Under the pieces are notes generated by a model. The model did not search any database and was not told the DNA's origin. It saw only the letters and a list, made by a program, of their open reading frames with translations. From the NCBI GenBank assembly GCA_002396485.1, contig DGXZ01000030.1, positions 5,267-69,266 of the forward strand: a DNA stretch of 64,000 nt. The letters run 5' to 3'. Of this stretch, positions 33,294 through 42,013 are shown one piece after another. Origin of the DNA: Spartobacteria bacterium UBA5019 (lineage in GTDB: Bacteria > Verrucomicrobiota > Verrucomicrobiia > Chthoniobacterales > Terrimicrobiaceae). Every line of letters starts with the position of its first letter. Positions within the stretch are counted from its first letter, which is position 1. The position numbers were made by a program, and so were the translations under genes.

Positions 33294-34804
33294 CAACCTT
33301 GGCGGCCTTCCGGCATGGTGATGCGCGCGGCTTCGCGGCTCACACGCAGCCACTCCATGAACAGCAGATCGCGTTTGTTGCGGAGCAGGCTTTCGCGAAT
33401 CTGCGACTCCCGGGCGCCAAAGGCCATTTGATCGACTGGAGCACGGGACTGGAGCTGCGCGACAAAAGCACCCCAGGGGGCTCCTTCGAGGTTTGAAATC
33501 TCGCCTTCCTTGAGCAGAAGAGTGGAACCCGCGATGGCTTGGTTTTCGGGGGATGTCGATTCGGCGGCGGCTACCACATTTTTGATTTCCTCGACTTTGA
33601 GATTCTGCACGGCGGCGGCCTCGGTGAAGGATTTTCCTGCGGCAACGGCGGCGCGAAGGGCGTTTGCTGCGGATGTCGCATCGGCTGTAAAAATCTGCTC
33701 GGCCTTCTGCGCGCGGAGTTGCGCTTCGATGCGCGGACGGGCCTCGTCGAGGGTGAGGGGACGGGCCGGATTTACGGTGGTGACTTCGATGACATAAAAA
33801 GCATCTCCAGACTGGATCACATCGCTCGTCGCGCCTGTTTTGGGTATGAGGAATGTGGCGGGAACGATGTCGGACATGGTTTCCGCATTGAGGGCAGGGG
33901 ATGGTTGGGCTGGGTTTCCCGTGCGGTCGAAAGCGGCAAGTTTGACGATCTTTGCGCCGGCCTTTGCGGCGAGTTGCTCAAGCGATGATCCTGCCTGCGC
34001 GAGGGAGTCAGTAAGCTCGCTGGCGGCATTGGCGAGCTTCTGGAGGGCATCGACCTTTTCCTTGCCCTCGAGCTTGGAGCCAGCAGGAAGCTCAAAAACC
34101 ACGCAACTCGCCTCGCGTGTTTCATTCGTCAGCAGAGAGGATTGGTTTTGCTGGTAGATTGCGGAGACCTCCTCGGGTGAGACTTGGATTTTGTCCGCGT
34201 CCTTCATGCGTTCGAATTTCACGAAGCCTGCGGTGACTGGTTGGAAAGCGCGCGCCATCGCCTGCATCTCGCCTTCGCCGATGGCGGCGGGGGCTTCAAC
34301 GATTTTGCTGAGAGCCTCAAGGCGTAGGGAGTCGCGGATCACATCCTCAAGCTGGCGCTCGGTGAATCCGCGCGGCGCGAGTTGTTCGCTCACAAACTGT
34401 CCGTATTTCAGGGGGTCGAATTTTCCCGTGACTTGGAAAATGGGAATCTGCTTGATGCGGTTTGCTACCTGATCATCGGTGGGTTCGATACCGAGTTCGC
34501 GCGACTGGTGCTGCAGGACAAGAAGGTTCCAGACAAACTCAGTCAGGGCGCGATCCTGATCCTGTGCGGTTCCGCCGAGTTTTTGCAAAAGCTCGAATTG
34601 CCCGAGCGCGAGGGTGAGTTGGTAGTTTTTGACCTGACGGTCGATCGCAAGCGGAGTCAGTGACTTTCCGTAAATCGTCGGGTTCTTAATCGTGGCCAAC
34701 TCGTCGAGTTGAGTCGTATTGTAGAGGAAAATAAATGCTACGATCGTCAAAACGGCCACCACCAGCATTAGGATCCGTTGATTTTTTCTGAGAACTTGAA
34801 TCAT
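33293..34804 (-). CDS. SurA/PpiD-like membrane-anchored periplasmic chaperone
   Basis: A 503-residue protein with one N-terminal membrane helix (about 9-29), then the SurA N-terminal-like helical chaperone module (about 45-200, with DRALTEFVWNLLVLQHQSRELGI and the GFTERQLEDVIRDSLR segment). The C-terminal half has PpiD-like alpha-helical segments (for example DEARPRIEAQLRAQKAEQIF). No convincing parvulin (PpiC) active-site block is visible, so it may be a chaperone without isomerase activity. The ATG at 34804 begins the membrane helix. It diverges from the following gene. Confidence 0.82.
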   Translation of the reverse strand: MIQVLRKNQRILMLVVAVLTIVAFIFLYNTTQLDELATIKNPTIYGKSLTPLAIDRQVKNYQLTLALGQFELLQKLGGTAQDQDRALTEFVWNLLVLQHQSRELGIEPTDDQVANRIKQIPIFQVTGKFDPLKYGQFVSEQLAPRGFTERQLEDVIRDSLRLEALSKIVEAPAAIGEGEMQAMARAFQPVTAGFVKFERMKDADKIQVSPEEVSAIYQQNQSSLLTNETREASCVVFELPAGSKLEGKEKVDALQKLANAASELTDSLAQAGSSLEQLAAKAGAKIVKLAAFDRTGNPAQPSPALNAETMSDIVPATFLIPKTGATSDVIQSGDAFYVIEVTTVNPARPLTLDEARPRIEAQLRAQKAEQIFTADATSAANALRAAVAAGKSFTEAAAVQNLKVEEIKNVVAAAESTSPENQAIAGSTLLLKEGEISNLEGAPWGAFVAQLQSRAPVDQMAFGARESQIRESLLRNKRDLLFMEWLRVSREAARITMPEGRQG

Positions 34805-34859
34805 AAAATTTGATGAAAATATTGATTAACGAGCCGAAAGGTATTAGAGATTCACGCCA

Positions 34860-35600
34860 ATGAAAGCAAGCATCCCCCGTCTCTGGTTCGTGGCCGCCGC
34901 TCTTTTGGTGACTCCTTTTTCTTTGATCAAGGCGCAGGATGTCGTCGTTCAAAAAGACGGCCAGCGGCGTGAGGGCGAGATCACAGGAGTCAAGGCCGAT
35001 GCCATTCGCATCAAAATCGGGCCTGTCGAAACAGCCGTTCAATTGGCGAATGTTCAGTCTGTGGAAAAAGTGGCACCTGCCGATTTCGATGCCGCCAATG
35101 AATTCTGGCGAGCGGGCAACGCCGCTGGTGCGCTGGCCAAGCTCGAGCCGCTCACGCAGAAGTTCAGCGGCCTCCCCGCGCCATGGGCTGAGCGGGCAAC
35201 CTCCCTGCTTCCCGAGTTGTATATCTCCCAAGGGCGTGCTGCCGATGCGGAGACGGCCTTCAAAAATTTCCAAAAACTTTACCCCGGCGCAGGCTCCTCC
35301 TCTGAGCTCTTGCTAGCCCGGCTTGCGATCGCCAAGAAGGATTTCGTTACCGCTCGTGCGAAGCTTGCGCCGATCGTCGAGGCTGCCAAGCAGACCAAGT
35401 TGCCGGCTGGAACCGATGCCGTGGCCATGAGCCAAGCACTCTGCCTTCTGGCCGAAATTCAGGAAGCCGACGGTGAAAAATCCGAGGCTCTCGGAAATTA
35501 TCTTCTTGTCACAACCCTCTTCAAAAACGATCCATCTTCCGCAACTCGCGCCGCAACCCGCGCCGAGGCCCTCGAAAAAGAAAAAATCATCGTTCCCTGA
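34860..35600 (+). CDS. Secreted TPR-like protein, first gene of the Exb/Tol-type operon
   Basis: A 246-residue protein with a signal peptide (about 1-25, cleavage after IKAQ). A short beta-rich domain follows (about 26-70, VVVQKDGQRREGEITGVKADAIRIKIG), then TPR-like helices (about 75-235). It stands first in a run with exbB and two exbD genes (24 bases to exbB), an arrangement resembling Tol/Exb energy modules with a YbgF-like periplasmic TPR partner. The specific function is not recognised. Confidence 0.75.
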   Translation: MKASIPRLWFVAAALLVTPFSLIKAQDVVVQKDGQRREGEITGVKADAIRIKIGPVETAVQLANVQSVEKVAPADFDAANEFWRAGNAAGALAKLEPLTQKFSGLPAPWAERATSLLPELYISQGRAADAETAFKNFQKLYPGAGSSSELLLARLAIAKKDFVTARAKLAPIVEAAKQTKLPAGTDAVAMSQALCLLAEIQEADGEKSEALGNYLLVTTLFKNDPSSATRAATRAEALEKEKIIVP

Positions 35601-35623
35601 TTCTCCCAAATCCGATCAAACCC

Positions 35624-36526
35624 ATGCAAAAAACAAACTCAGTCATCCATCGCATCCTCCCGTTCTTCCTCCTGCTGGCATCTGGCCCCTTGACCTATGC
35701 CGCAGACAAGACGCCAGATCAAATGAGCATCATCGAGACCATCCTCCACGGTGGTCCGCTGATCGTGATGATCTGGATATGTATTTTGGGCACATCCATG
35801 ATCTTGGTGACATTTACGATCCAGCTCTTCATGGCATTGCGTTCTGAAAACCTCGCGCCCAAAGCCCTCATGGAATCGCTGAATTCCACCATACAAGCTG
35901 GGAATTACCAAGAGGCTTGGGAAACCTGCAAAGCAAATAAGGCTTATGTAGCCAAAGTTCTCCAAGGTGCCCTTGAGCGTCTGGGCCGTGGTCAGGATGC
36001 CGTTCAAGGTGCTCTCATTGAGTACGGGCTGCGTCAAGCCCAGCCGATCAAAACAAAAATCAGCTACATTTCAGTCATTGGAGTTATTGCTCCCATGATC
36101 GGGTTGCTCGGAACAGTTATCGGAATGATGGGCGCTTTCGCCGTTCTCGGTTCCTCTGGTGTGGCTGACCCGCGAGGCCTCGCCCTCCGGATCGGTGAGG
36201 TGCTTATGGCGACGGCCAGCGGTCTCTTCATAGCGATCCCAGCTTTCATTTTCTATTACTATTTCCGCAACCTCACCACGATCGTGGTTGGTCTCTCGGA
36301 TGACAAACTCCAGCACCTCATGGCCGATGTGCCATTTGAGGAGTTGCATGGAATCATCATTGGTGATGGAGCGGATGGATCCTTCACGCCTCACGCGGCT
36401 GCTTCCGGTGCCTCGCAAAAAATCGGGGCAGCCGCCGAAGCAAACTGTCCGGTTTGCAACGGTGCCATCTCTGTTGGAGAAACCCCTTGCCCTCATTGCG
36501 GATCGCCTATTGATTGGGGAACATAA
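35624..36526 (+). CDS. MotA/TolQ/ExbB proton channel with C-terminal zinc ribbon
   Basis: A 300-residue protein. After a signal-like N-terminus comes a membrane helix (about 45-68), a cytoplasmic loop, then two helices (about 145-175 and 190-212) with the family core YISVIGVIAPMIGLLGTVIGMMGAF, as in the TolQ/ExbB channel that uses the proton gradient. The C-terminal tail is unusual: residues 275-292 form a zinc ribbon, C275-x2-C278 and C289-x2-C292. Such a ribbon is not part of standard ExbB. It is followed by two exbD-like genes, the usual partners. The ATG at 35624 follows a short gap from the TPR gene. Confidence 0.87.
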   Translation: MQKTNSVIHRILPFFLLLASGPLTYAADKTPDQMSIIETILHGGPLIVMIWICILGTSMILVTFTIQLFMALRSENLAPKALMESLNSTIQAGNYQEAWETCKANKAYVAKVLQGALERLGRGQDAVQGALIEYGLRQAQPIKTKISYISVIGVIAPMIGLLGTVIGMMGAFAVLGSSGVADPRGLALRIGEVLMATASGLFIAIPAFIFYYYFRNLTTIVVGLSDDKLQHLMADVPFEELHGIIIGDGADGSFTPHAAASGASQKIGAAAEANCPVCNGAISVGETPCPHCGSPIDWGT

Positions 36527-36539
36527 TTTCTCTTAAAAA

Positions 36540-37025
36540 ATGTCCGACGCAACCAATCCCCGCAGAAAGAAAAAGCCCGTCCGCAAGCCAGAACACGAGC
36601 CCGAGCCCGAGTTCCAGATCGCTCCGATGATTGATATTCTTCTGGTCTTGCTCGTGTTCTTCATGTCCATCAGCTCGACGGAAGTGTTGCAGTCGAACAA
36701 GGAAATCAATCTCCCCATCGCTAAAGAAGCCAAGGAGGCCAAGGACAATCCCGGTCAGGTTATCATCAATGTCACCTACACAGCCATCAATGGCACGACA
36801 GCCATTGAGGTGGATCAAAAAGATTATGCCATGCCAGCTGAAATCGTTTCCATTCTTCAAAACAAGGTCAGCGTGAATCCCATGGTTCGTGTTCTGATCC
36901 GCGCCGATCGCGAGGTCCGCTATGACTACGTTCGGAAAGTTCTTGAGGCCGTTGGACAATCCGGGGTGGGTAATGTAACTTTCTCAGTAGTGGATAAAGA
37001 CGCCAACGCTCCAGCAGCATCCTAA
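36540..37025 (+). CDS. ExbD/TolR-like protein 1
   Basis: A 161-residue protein with a cytoplasmic basic N-terminus, a single membrane helix (about 28-48) containing the aspartate that carries protons in MIDILLVLLVFFM, and a periplasmic domain with the EIVSILQNK and VLIRADREVRYDYVRKVLEA patterns of ExbD/TolR. It couples the ExbB channel to an envelope partner. It begins 13 bases after exbB. This form has an unusually charged N-terminus (RRKKKPVRKPEHEPEPE). Confidence 0.9.
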   Translation: MSDATNPRRKKKPVRKPEHEPEPEFQIAPMIDILLVLLVFFMSISSTEVLQSNKEINLPIAKEAKEAKDNPGQVIINVTYTAINGTTAIEVDQKDYAMPAEIVSILQNKVSVNPMVRVLIRADREVRYDYVRKVLEAVGQSGVGNVTFSVVDKDANAPAAS

Positions 37026-37093
37026 TAACTCCCCATATGCAAATCGACACTCAAATCATTCAAAATCTTTCAACCGGAGGGCTGTTCTAAGCC

Positions 37094-37516
37094 ATGGGTG
37101 GAGGTGGTGTATCCGAAGACGGAGATCCGGGTTTTCAAATTGCCCCGATGGTAGATGTTGTATTCGTGCTTCTGCTGTTCTTCATGGCGTCAGCAGGATC
37201 TCAAGTTATTGAAAAAGAGCTAAATATCAGTCTTCCCAGTGGCCGCTCCGCTGGTGCTGCCGGAGCCGTTCCATCGACGCCGATCATCATCGACATCCTG
37301 CCCGACGGCAAGGTCCAGATGAACAACAAAGTCTATGATTCTCCGCAGAGCCGGGAGCTGCCTGAGCTTAGGACTTGGCTCAAAGAGACGATTGCAAAGT
37401 TCGGTGACAAGGATCCCGTGATTCTCCGGCCTGACCCCATGACGAAGCATGAGCGTGTCATGGATGTCCTCAACGCGGCCTCGGCGTCCGGCGTTACCAA
37501 ACTCTCTTTCAGCTGA
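37094..37516 (+). CDS. ExbD/TolR-like protein 2
   Basis: A 140-residue second ExbD/TolR copy. The membrane helix with MVDVVFVLLLFFM (about 19-35) contains the conserved aspartate, and the periplasmic part has PVILRPDPMTKHERVMDVLNAA. Two different ExbD-type proteins with one ExbB suggest a heteromeric TolR/ExbD pair. GGAGG at 37077-37081 lies 12 bases before the ATG. The 68-base gap also holds a possible 17-codon leader frame (37038-37091), which I regard as fortuitous. Confidence 0.9.
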   Translation: MGGGGVSEDGDPGFQIAPMVDVVFVLLLFFMASAGSQVIEKELNISLPSGRSAGAAGAVPSTPIIIDILPDGKVQMNNKVYDSPQSRELPELRTWLKETIAKFGDKDPVILRPDPMTKHERVMDVLNAASASGVTKLSFS

Positions 37517-37525
37517 CGTTCGCCC

Positions 37526-38884
37526 GTGCGCGGCGCAAGGCATTCTTCGAACTCTCGCCGAAGAGTTCTTATTGTGTTATTTTTTTGTGCGCTGCTTGGA
37601 TGTGCTGCGGTTTTCCTTTTCATCCAGATCGGACGCTTCGTGCATAGTCCGGAATTTTCCCATTTCATAGCCTCCCGTGCCGGAGCGGCATTGAAAGCGG
37701 AGGCCACGCTCCACCCCCTGCGCTGGGATGGCGATTCCGCGCTCAGTGAGAGTTTGATGATCATTGGCCACGAGTCGGCCGCACTGGATCGATTGGAAGC
37801 CAAAGTTTTGCGTGCCCAATGGGACTGGCGTGCCCTGCTCTCGGGGGGGTGGAAAATCGAAAAAATTGAGATTCAGGCCCTCTCCGCCAACTTCAAAATG
37901 AAATCCGCAGCCGAGATAGACAACGCCCCTTCCGACTTTGCCAAGAACCCGGCGGCATCCTCATTCCTCGCCTCGTGGCTGCCTTCACGCTTCGAGTTCG
38001 GAGGCTTTGATGTGCGGAAGGCCGATCTGCGTTTCGGGGAAATTCAAAGCAACGGCCAGGCTCTCACAGTTCAACCTGTTGACGGGGGATACAACATCGA
38101 GGCAAGGGGAGGTTCTCTTCTTATTCCCGGGCTGCCGCCTCTCGCGCACGCACAGAGTCGCATTCGCGAGCGTGAAGGCATTTACTACCTCGACGATTCC
38201 CGTTTTTTTCTTCCCAGTGTCGGATCGGTTGTGGCATCGGGAAATACCGGCACGAAAGCGAGGTTGACGCTCGTCTGGGACGGCGTTCCAATCGCTATGC
38301 TTCCTGTCACCAACTTGGCAAAATACGTCGACGGCACAAGTCAGGGGCAGGCCACACTTGATGCCCAAGGGGCCTGGCGTGGCAACATCAGCTTCACAGG
38401 TGCCCGCCTCCACGATCTGCCTCTGTTAAAAAACGCGGCCGCTTTTCTTCGCGATTCCTCTTGGAGCAATCCCTCGCTACAGAAACTCAGCACCGACTTC
38501 GAATGGTCTGAGGGAAACCTGACGCTTACGAACCTCGTGATCGAATCCGCAGGCCTTGCCCGCATCGAGGGCAGCTTGCGCATTGCTCAAGACAGCACTC
38601 TCTCCGGGCAACTCGAATTGGGCCTTGATTTCAACACTTTGAAATTGCTCCCCGGAGCACGGGAGACAGTCTTCGCCACCTCGCGCAATGGCTGGTACTG
38701 GTCCCCCGTCCAAATCGGAGGCTCAGTGTCCAATCCTAAGGAAGACCTCTCCCCCCGCCTCGCCGCATGCGTGGCCGGGGCTGTTCTTCTCAACGAGAGC
38801 GGCAAGACGCTCGACGCCGTTCCCTCGACCGCCATCGACGCCGCCAAGGAACTCATCAATATGTTCACGCCCTTTCTCCCATGA
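37526..38884 (+). CDS. AsmA-like large membrane-anchored protein
   Basis: A 452-residue protein with one N-terminal membrane helix (about 13-34) and a long periplasmic domain of beta strands with AsmA/DUF3971-like character: SGGWKIEKIEIQALSANFKM-type strand pairs, and a C-terminal block with RIEGSLRIAQDSTLSGQLELGL. AsmA-family proteins may transport phospholipid across the envelope. A GTG at 37526 is the start. It closes the Exb-type operon, 9 bases after ExbD2, and is followed by a perfect 38-base palindrome. Confidence 0.75.
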   Translation: MRGARHSSNSRRRVLIVLFFCALLGCAAVFLFIQIGRFVHSPEFSHFIASRAGAALKAEATLHPLRWDGDSALSESLMIIGHESAALDRLEAKVLRAQWDWRALLSGGWKIEKIEIQALSANFKMKSAAEIDNAPSDFAKNPAASSFLASWLPSRFEFGGFDVRKADLRFGEIQSNGQALTVQPVDGGYNIEARGGSLLIPGLPPLAHAQSRIREREGIYYLDDSRFFLPSVGSVVASGNTGTKARLTLVWDGVPIAMLPVTNLAKYVDGTSQGQATLDAQGAWRGNISFTGARLHDLPLLKNAAAFLRDSSWSNPSLQKLSTDFEWSEGNLTLTNLVIESAGLARIEGSLRIAQDSTLSGQLELGLDFNTLKLLPGARETVFATSRNGWYWSPVQIGGSVSNPKEDLSPRLAACVAGAVLLNESGKTLDAVPSTAIDAAKELINMFTPFLP

Positions 38885-38900
38885 GGTCATTCTTTCGAGC

Positions 38901-38938
38901 CGACCAAAAATTTGGACGATCGTCCAAATTTTTGGTCG
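38901..38938. repeat. Perfect 38-base palindrome
   Basis: Both 19-base arms match exactly with no loop; the first arm runs CGACCAAAAATTTGGACGA. It lies 17 bases after the AsmA-like stop, in a 181-base gap before thiD. It could fold as a cruciform or transcript hairpin, act as a bidirectional terminator, or be a dimeric protein's binding site. No T-run follows. The rest of the gap shows no recognisable element. Confidence 0.85.
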
Positions 38939-39065
38939 AACCGACTGGTCTGCCTTCCGCAAACACGCGAAATCCTACTTGGAATTTGGCGTCCATTTTC
39001 GCTGTGTGTGCCCTGTGTCCGTGGTTCATTTTGCTGGTTTTAAGAGAGTCTTTCTTCACGGCTTC

Positions 39066-39878
39066 ATGAAAAAACCACCTGTTGTTCTAACGATTGCCGG
39101 ATCGGATAATTCCTGCGGAGCGGGTGCGCAGGCTGATCTCAAGACGATCACGGCCCTTGGAGGTTATGCGCAAACCGCTATTACCTGTGTGGTGGCTGAG
39201 GTTCCCGGCCGGGTGGAGGCGATTCAGCCTGTGCGTCCAGATATTGTCGCGGCGCAGATTCGATTGAGTTTTGAAGCGTTTCCCGTGGCCGCTGTGAAGA
39301 CCGGTATGTTGTTTTCCGCGCCGATCATCCGCGCGGTGGCTTCGACTTTGGCTGCCTCTAAAAAACTTCCGCCCATTGTGGTCGATCCCGTCATGGTTGC
39401 ATCCAGTGGCGATCGCTTGCTGAAGGCCTCCGCTGTGAGGGCTTATCAGGACTTGATTTTTCCCTTGGCGACTTTGGTGACCCCGAATCTTGACGAGTTG
39501 CGAATACTCTCGGGCATGCCGTGCCGCGATCTCGATGAAATCAAGGCCGCAGGCGAAAGGCTTGTCGACCGGCATGGTTGCGCCTTTCTGCTGAAGGGGG
39601 GGCATCTTCGCGCAAAGACAGCGACGGATATTTTGGCCACGCGGGATGGGTTTGAAGTATTCGTTGCTCCGTTCCGCCGGGAAATTGATGCCCACGGCAC
39701 GGGCTGCACTTTCTCGGCGGCCATAGCGACTTTTCTCTCAGCCGGATTGTCGCTTTCTGAATCGGTCGGCCGTGCAAAAAGATACATCACTCATGCAATT
39801 GAAGAGCATTTGCGCTGGAAGCAAACGACCGCGCTGGAGCACCGCATGCAGCGGGTTCATCTGCCCGGCATGGATTGA
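39066..39878 (+). CDS. thiD: Hydroxymethylpyrimidine (phosphomethylpyrimidine) kinase
   Basis: The 270-residue ribokinase-fold enzyme phosphorylates HMP to HMP-PP for thiamine. It shows the N-terminal AGSDNSCGAGAQADLKT substrate motif (AGSDxSGGAGIQADLK consensus), VDPVMVASSG, TPNLDEL and the catalytic DAHGTGCTFSAAI near residue 205. The open frame runs upstream to 38688, but that part overlaps the AsmA-like gene and the ATG at 39066 is the family start. No thiamine-pyrophosphate riboswitch signature was seen upstream. It overlaps the end of the rRNA methyltransferase gene by 22 bases tail to tail. Confidence 0.94.
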   Translation: MKKPPVVLTIAGSDNSCGAGAQADLKTITALGGYAQTAITCVVAEVPGRVEAIQPVRPDIVAAQIRLSFEAFPVAAVKTGMLFSAPIIRAVASTLAASKKLPPIVVDPVMVASSGDRLLKASAVRAYQDLIFPLATLVTPNLDELRILSGMPCRDLDEIKAAGERLVDRHGCAFLLKGGHLRAKTATDILATRDGFEVFVAPFRREIDAHGTGCTFSAAIATFLSAGLSLSESVGRAKRYITHAIEEHLRWKQTTALEHRMQRVHLPGMD

Positions 39879-41020
39879 AGCACGACCCCTTTCAGGTATT
39901 CGGTTTCTGGCAGCCCTAGGACCACGGGGTGGTCGAGCGGTTGGCCGATGCGGCGAATGAGCCTCATATTGCGTTTTGCGTCGTGAAGTCCTTCTGCAAT
40001 TGCGCCCTCGAACTCATGGGACGCGACATGGTGCGAGCAGGAGAAGGAGACGAGTAATCCGTTTTTTGAAAGCAATGTGGCCGCCCGGGCGTGGAGGTCG
40101 CGATAGCCTCGCAGGGCCTCAGCGATTTTTCCCCGCGCTTTGGTGAAGGATGGCGGGTCGAGGATGATAAGATCGTATTCGGGTTTGTCGGGACGGCGCA
40201 GGAAATCAAAAACATCTGCCTGTCTGGTTTCCACAGGGAGTCCATTGCGCGCCGCATTGGTGCGGAGGCGCGCCGAACTTTCGGTGCCGGATTCGACAGC
40301 GGTGACATGGTCTGCACCCGCTCTGGCGCAGGCAAGGGCGAAGCCGCCTTGGTTTGAAAAGCAGTCCAGCACGGTCAGCCCGCGAGAAAGAGCCGCCACG
40401 ATGCCGTAGGATTCGAGTTGGTCGAGGTAAAGACCGGTTTTGTGGCCGCCGAGGGGATCGACAAGGAATCGCACGCCTGAAGTCTCGACTTCCACCTCGC
40501 CGGGATTTTCCCCGGCCAAAATTCCTGTGACCGGCGGCAATCCTTCGGCCGTGCGCACGGGGGCATCGTTTCGCTCGATGACACATGCAGCGCCGGTTTT
40601 CTCCATCAGGATAGCGGCGATGGTTTCCTTGTGCCGATCCATGCCGGCTGTGAGTGTTTGAAGAACCACCACATTTCCATACCGGTCGGCAATGACGCCG
40701 GGGAGTCCATCGCTTTCGCTCCAGATCAGTCGCCCCAAATCGCTGCGACAGCCCATGCGCTTGCGGTATTCGAGGGACTGCTCGATGCGGCGGCGGAAAA
40801 AATCTGTATCCAGATCCTGCCTCCGCCTGGAAAAGCGTCTCACGACGATTTGCGAACGCGAATTGTAGATGCCAACGCCAAGTAGGTGGTCGCGACCATC
40901 CTTGATGGAAACCACATCACCGTCTGCCGGGGCGCCGAAGGATTTTTGAATCTCGCTGGCATAGACCCAGTCATGCCCATGTAAAATCCGCGAACGTGGA
41001 CGAACAATCACGCCGCTCAT
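39857..41020 (-). CDS. RlmI-like class I SAM-dependent rRNA methyltransferase
   Basis: A 387-residue protein with an N-terminal PUA-like domain (about 1-75) and a methyltransferase of the RlmI/YccW 23S rRNA m5C class. AdoMet motifs include LDCFSNQGGFAL and AVESGTESSA, and the catalytic loop has DPPSFTKARG. A second conserved SFSCSHHV carries the cysteine expected for m5C catalysis. The ATG at 41020 overlaps the stop of the MEKHLA-domain gene by four bases, so these two form a translationally coupled pair. Confidence 0.9.
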   Translation of the reverse strand: MSGVIVRPRSRILHGHDWVYASEIQKSFGAPADGDVVSIKDGRDHLLGVGIYNSRSQIVVRRFSRRRQDLDTDFFRRRIEQSLEYRKRMGCRSDLGRLIWSESDGLPGVIADRYGNVVVLQTLTAGMDRHKETIAAILMEKTGAACVIERNDAPVRTAEGLPPVTGILAGENPGEVEVETSGVRFLVDPLGGHKTGLYLDQLESYGIVAALSRGLTVLDCFSNQGGFALACARAGADHVTAVESGTESSARLRTNAARNGLPVETRQADVFDFLRRPDKPEYDLIILDPPSFTKARGKIAEALRGYRDLHARAATLLSKNGLLVSFSCSHHVASHEFEGAIAEGLHDAKRNMRLIRRIGQPLDHPVVLGLPETEYLKGVVLQSMPGR

Positions 41021-41484
41021 GAGTTGGCCTCCTCTTTGCTTAAAAATTCCCAGTTAGAAAAAGTTGCCGCCTGTCCGGCATATTTGCCATGGGCGTCTGT
41101 GACATTCCACACCGTGGCTTGGCCGATTCGAAACCGGCGGCCTTTGCTCGAGATGCGAATGCCCGAGTAGTCGTCGATAAATCCCCGCTCCCTGACGCGC
41201 CGCAGGAATTCCGCCCGCTCGTCGCGGTGCATCGGCTCAGCCGTGAGTCGAGATGGAGTGCGCGTGAGCGTGTCCCAATCCATTTCCCAAAGATCCAGCG
41301 CCGTCCTGTTGCCGTAGTTCAAAATCTGATCGCTCTCCGCACCGCCGGAGACCACTGCAAATGGTGCCTCAAAAAGCATCCTCGCGTCACGCTGTGCATC
41401 TCCGCAGGGTTTTATCAAGTGGCCTCCGGTCCAATGATGGTAGGTGCGCAGCAATTCCGCACCGTGAGTTTCTATAAAATCCAT
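41017..41484 (-). CDS. MEKHLA-domain protein
   Basis: A 155-residue protein resembling the MEKHLA family, a PAS-related domain found in cyanobacterial and other bacterial proteins. Family-like segments are ILNYGNRTALDLWEMDWDTLT (about 56-76), TRTPSRLTAEPMHRDERAEFLRRV and GFIDDYSGIRISSKGRRFRIGQATVWNV. The function is unknown. It is translationally coupled to the rRNA methyltransferase gene (ATGA overlap) and diverges from the RidA gene. Confidence 0.8.
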   Translation of the reverse strand: MDFIETHGAELLRTYHHWTGGHLIKPCGDAQRDARMLFEAPFAVVSGGAESDQILNYGNRTALDLWEMDWDTLTRTPSRLTAEPMHRDERAEFLRRVRERGFIDDYSGIRISSKGRRFRIGQATVWNVTDAHGKYAGQAATFSNWEFLSKEEANS

Positions 41485-41566
41485 CGTGTGAGGCTATCCG
41501 CTTCGAAGACCTCTGACGACGGATTTTCCGATGCCGGGCTTGTCTCAGTGCAGGCGATGCGTTCAG

Positions 41567-41968
41567 ATGCCCGACATGAAAAAACAACTCCGCGATGTTC
41601 CCGGTGGTCCCCCGGCCCTTGGTCCTTACTCTCTCGGCGTGGTGGCCGAGGGGAAATTCATCTTCGTCTCGGGCATGACTCCATGGGATCCCTTGACAGG
41701 GAAAATCGAGCGCGGATCGATCGCGCGCCAGACCGAACTCGTCCTTGAGAACATCAAAAAAGTCCTCGCCGCCGCCGGAGCAGGATTTGAAAATGTGGTG
41801 AGCTCCCGTGTTTATCTTTCCGACCTCACGATTGAGAATTTCAAGGAGATGAATGAGGTTTACACCCGCTATTTCGGCGAGTCCGCGCCAGCTCGCGCCA
41901 CGATCGGGGCACAACTTCCTGGCGACTTCGATGTCGAGATCGAGTGTGTGGCAAATCTTTTGGATTGA
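41567..41968 (+). CDS. RidA family (Rid) protein
   Basis: A 133-residue trimer-forming protein of the YjgF/RidA family, whose archetype deaminates reactive enamine/imine intermediates from PLP enzymes. Family features: GPYSLGVVAEGKFIFVSGM near 19-37, GSIARQTELVLENIKKVL, VYLSDLTIENFKEMNEVY and a C-terminal PARATIGAQLPGDFDVEIECVA. The substrate arginine equivalent appears as the R in PARAT. The ATG at 41567 is chosen; 41531 and 41576 are possible. It is followed by rpmH after 45 bases. Confidence 0.88.
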   Translation: MPDMKKQLRDVPGGPPALGPYSLGVVAEGKFIFVSGMTPWDPLTGKIERGSIARQTELVLENIKKVLAAAGAGFENVVSSRVYLSDLTIENFKEMNEVYTRYFGESAPARATIGAQLPGDFDVEIECVANLLD

Positions 41969-41992
41969 CGCTTTGATTTTCTCCCGTAGCAT
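41965..41992 (+). promoter_or_regulatory. Candidate promoter for the rpmH operon
   Basis: TTGACG (41965-41970) and TAGCAT (41987-41992) with a 16-base spacer. The predicted start point is about 15 bases before the rpmH ATG at 42014. The -35 box overlaps the end of the RidA gene. Confidence 0.45.
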
Positions 41993-42013
41993 CTCACCTC
42001 CAATTTTGAGATT

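Noticed and set aside
37038..37091. 17-codon leader peptide before ExbD2
   Set aside because: Short, composition not informative, and it overlaps the ribosome-binding site of ExbD2; probably chance.
38688..39065. N-terminal extension of thiD
   Set aside because: It overlaps the AsmA-like gene and the palindrome; thiD family starts at 39066.
38885..39065. Thiamine-pyrophosphate riboswitch upstream of thiD
   Set aside because: No CUGAGA or ACCUGAUCUGG-type THI-box elements could be read; a covariance-model search would settle it.
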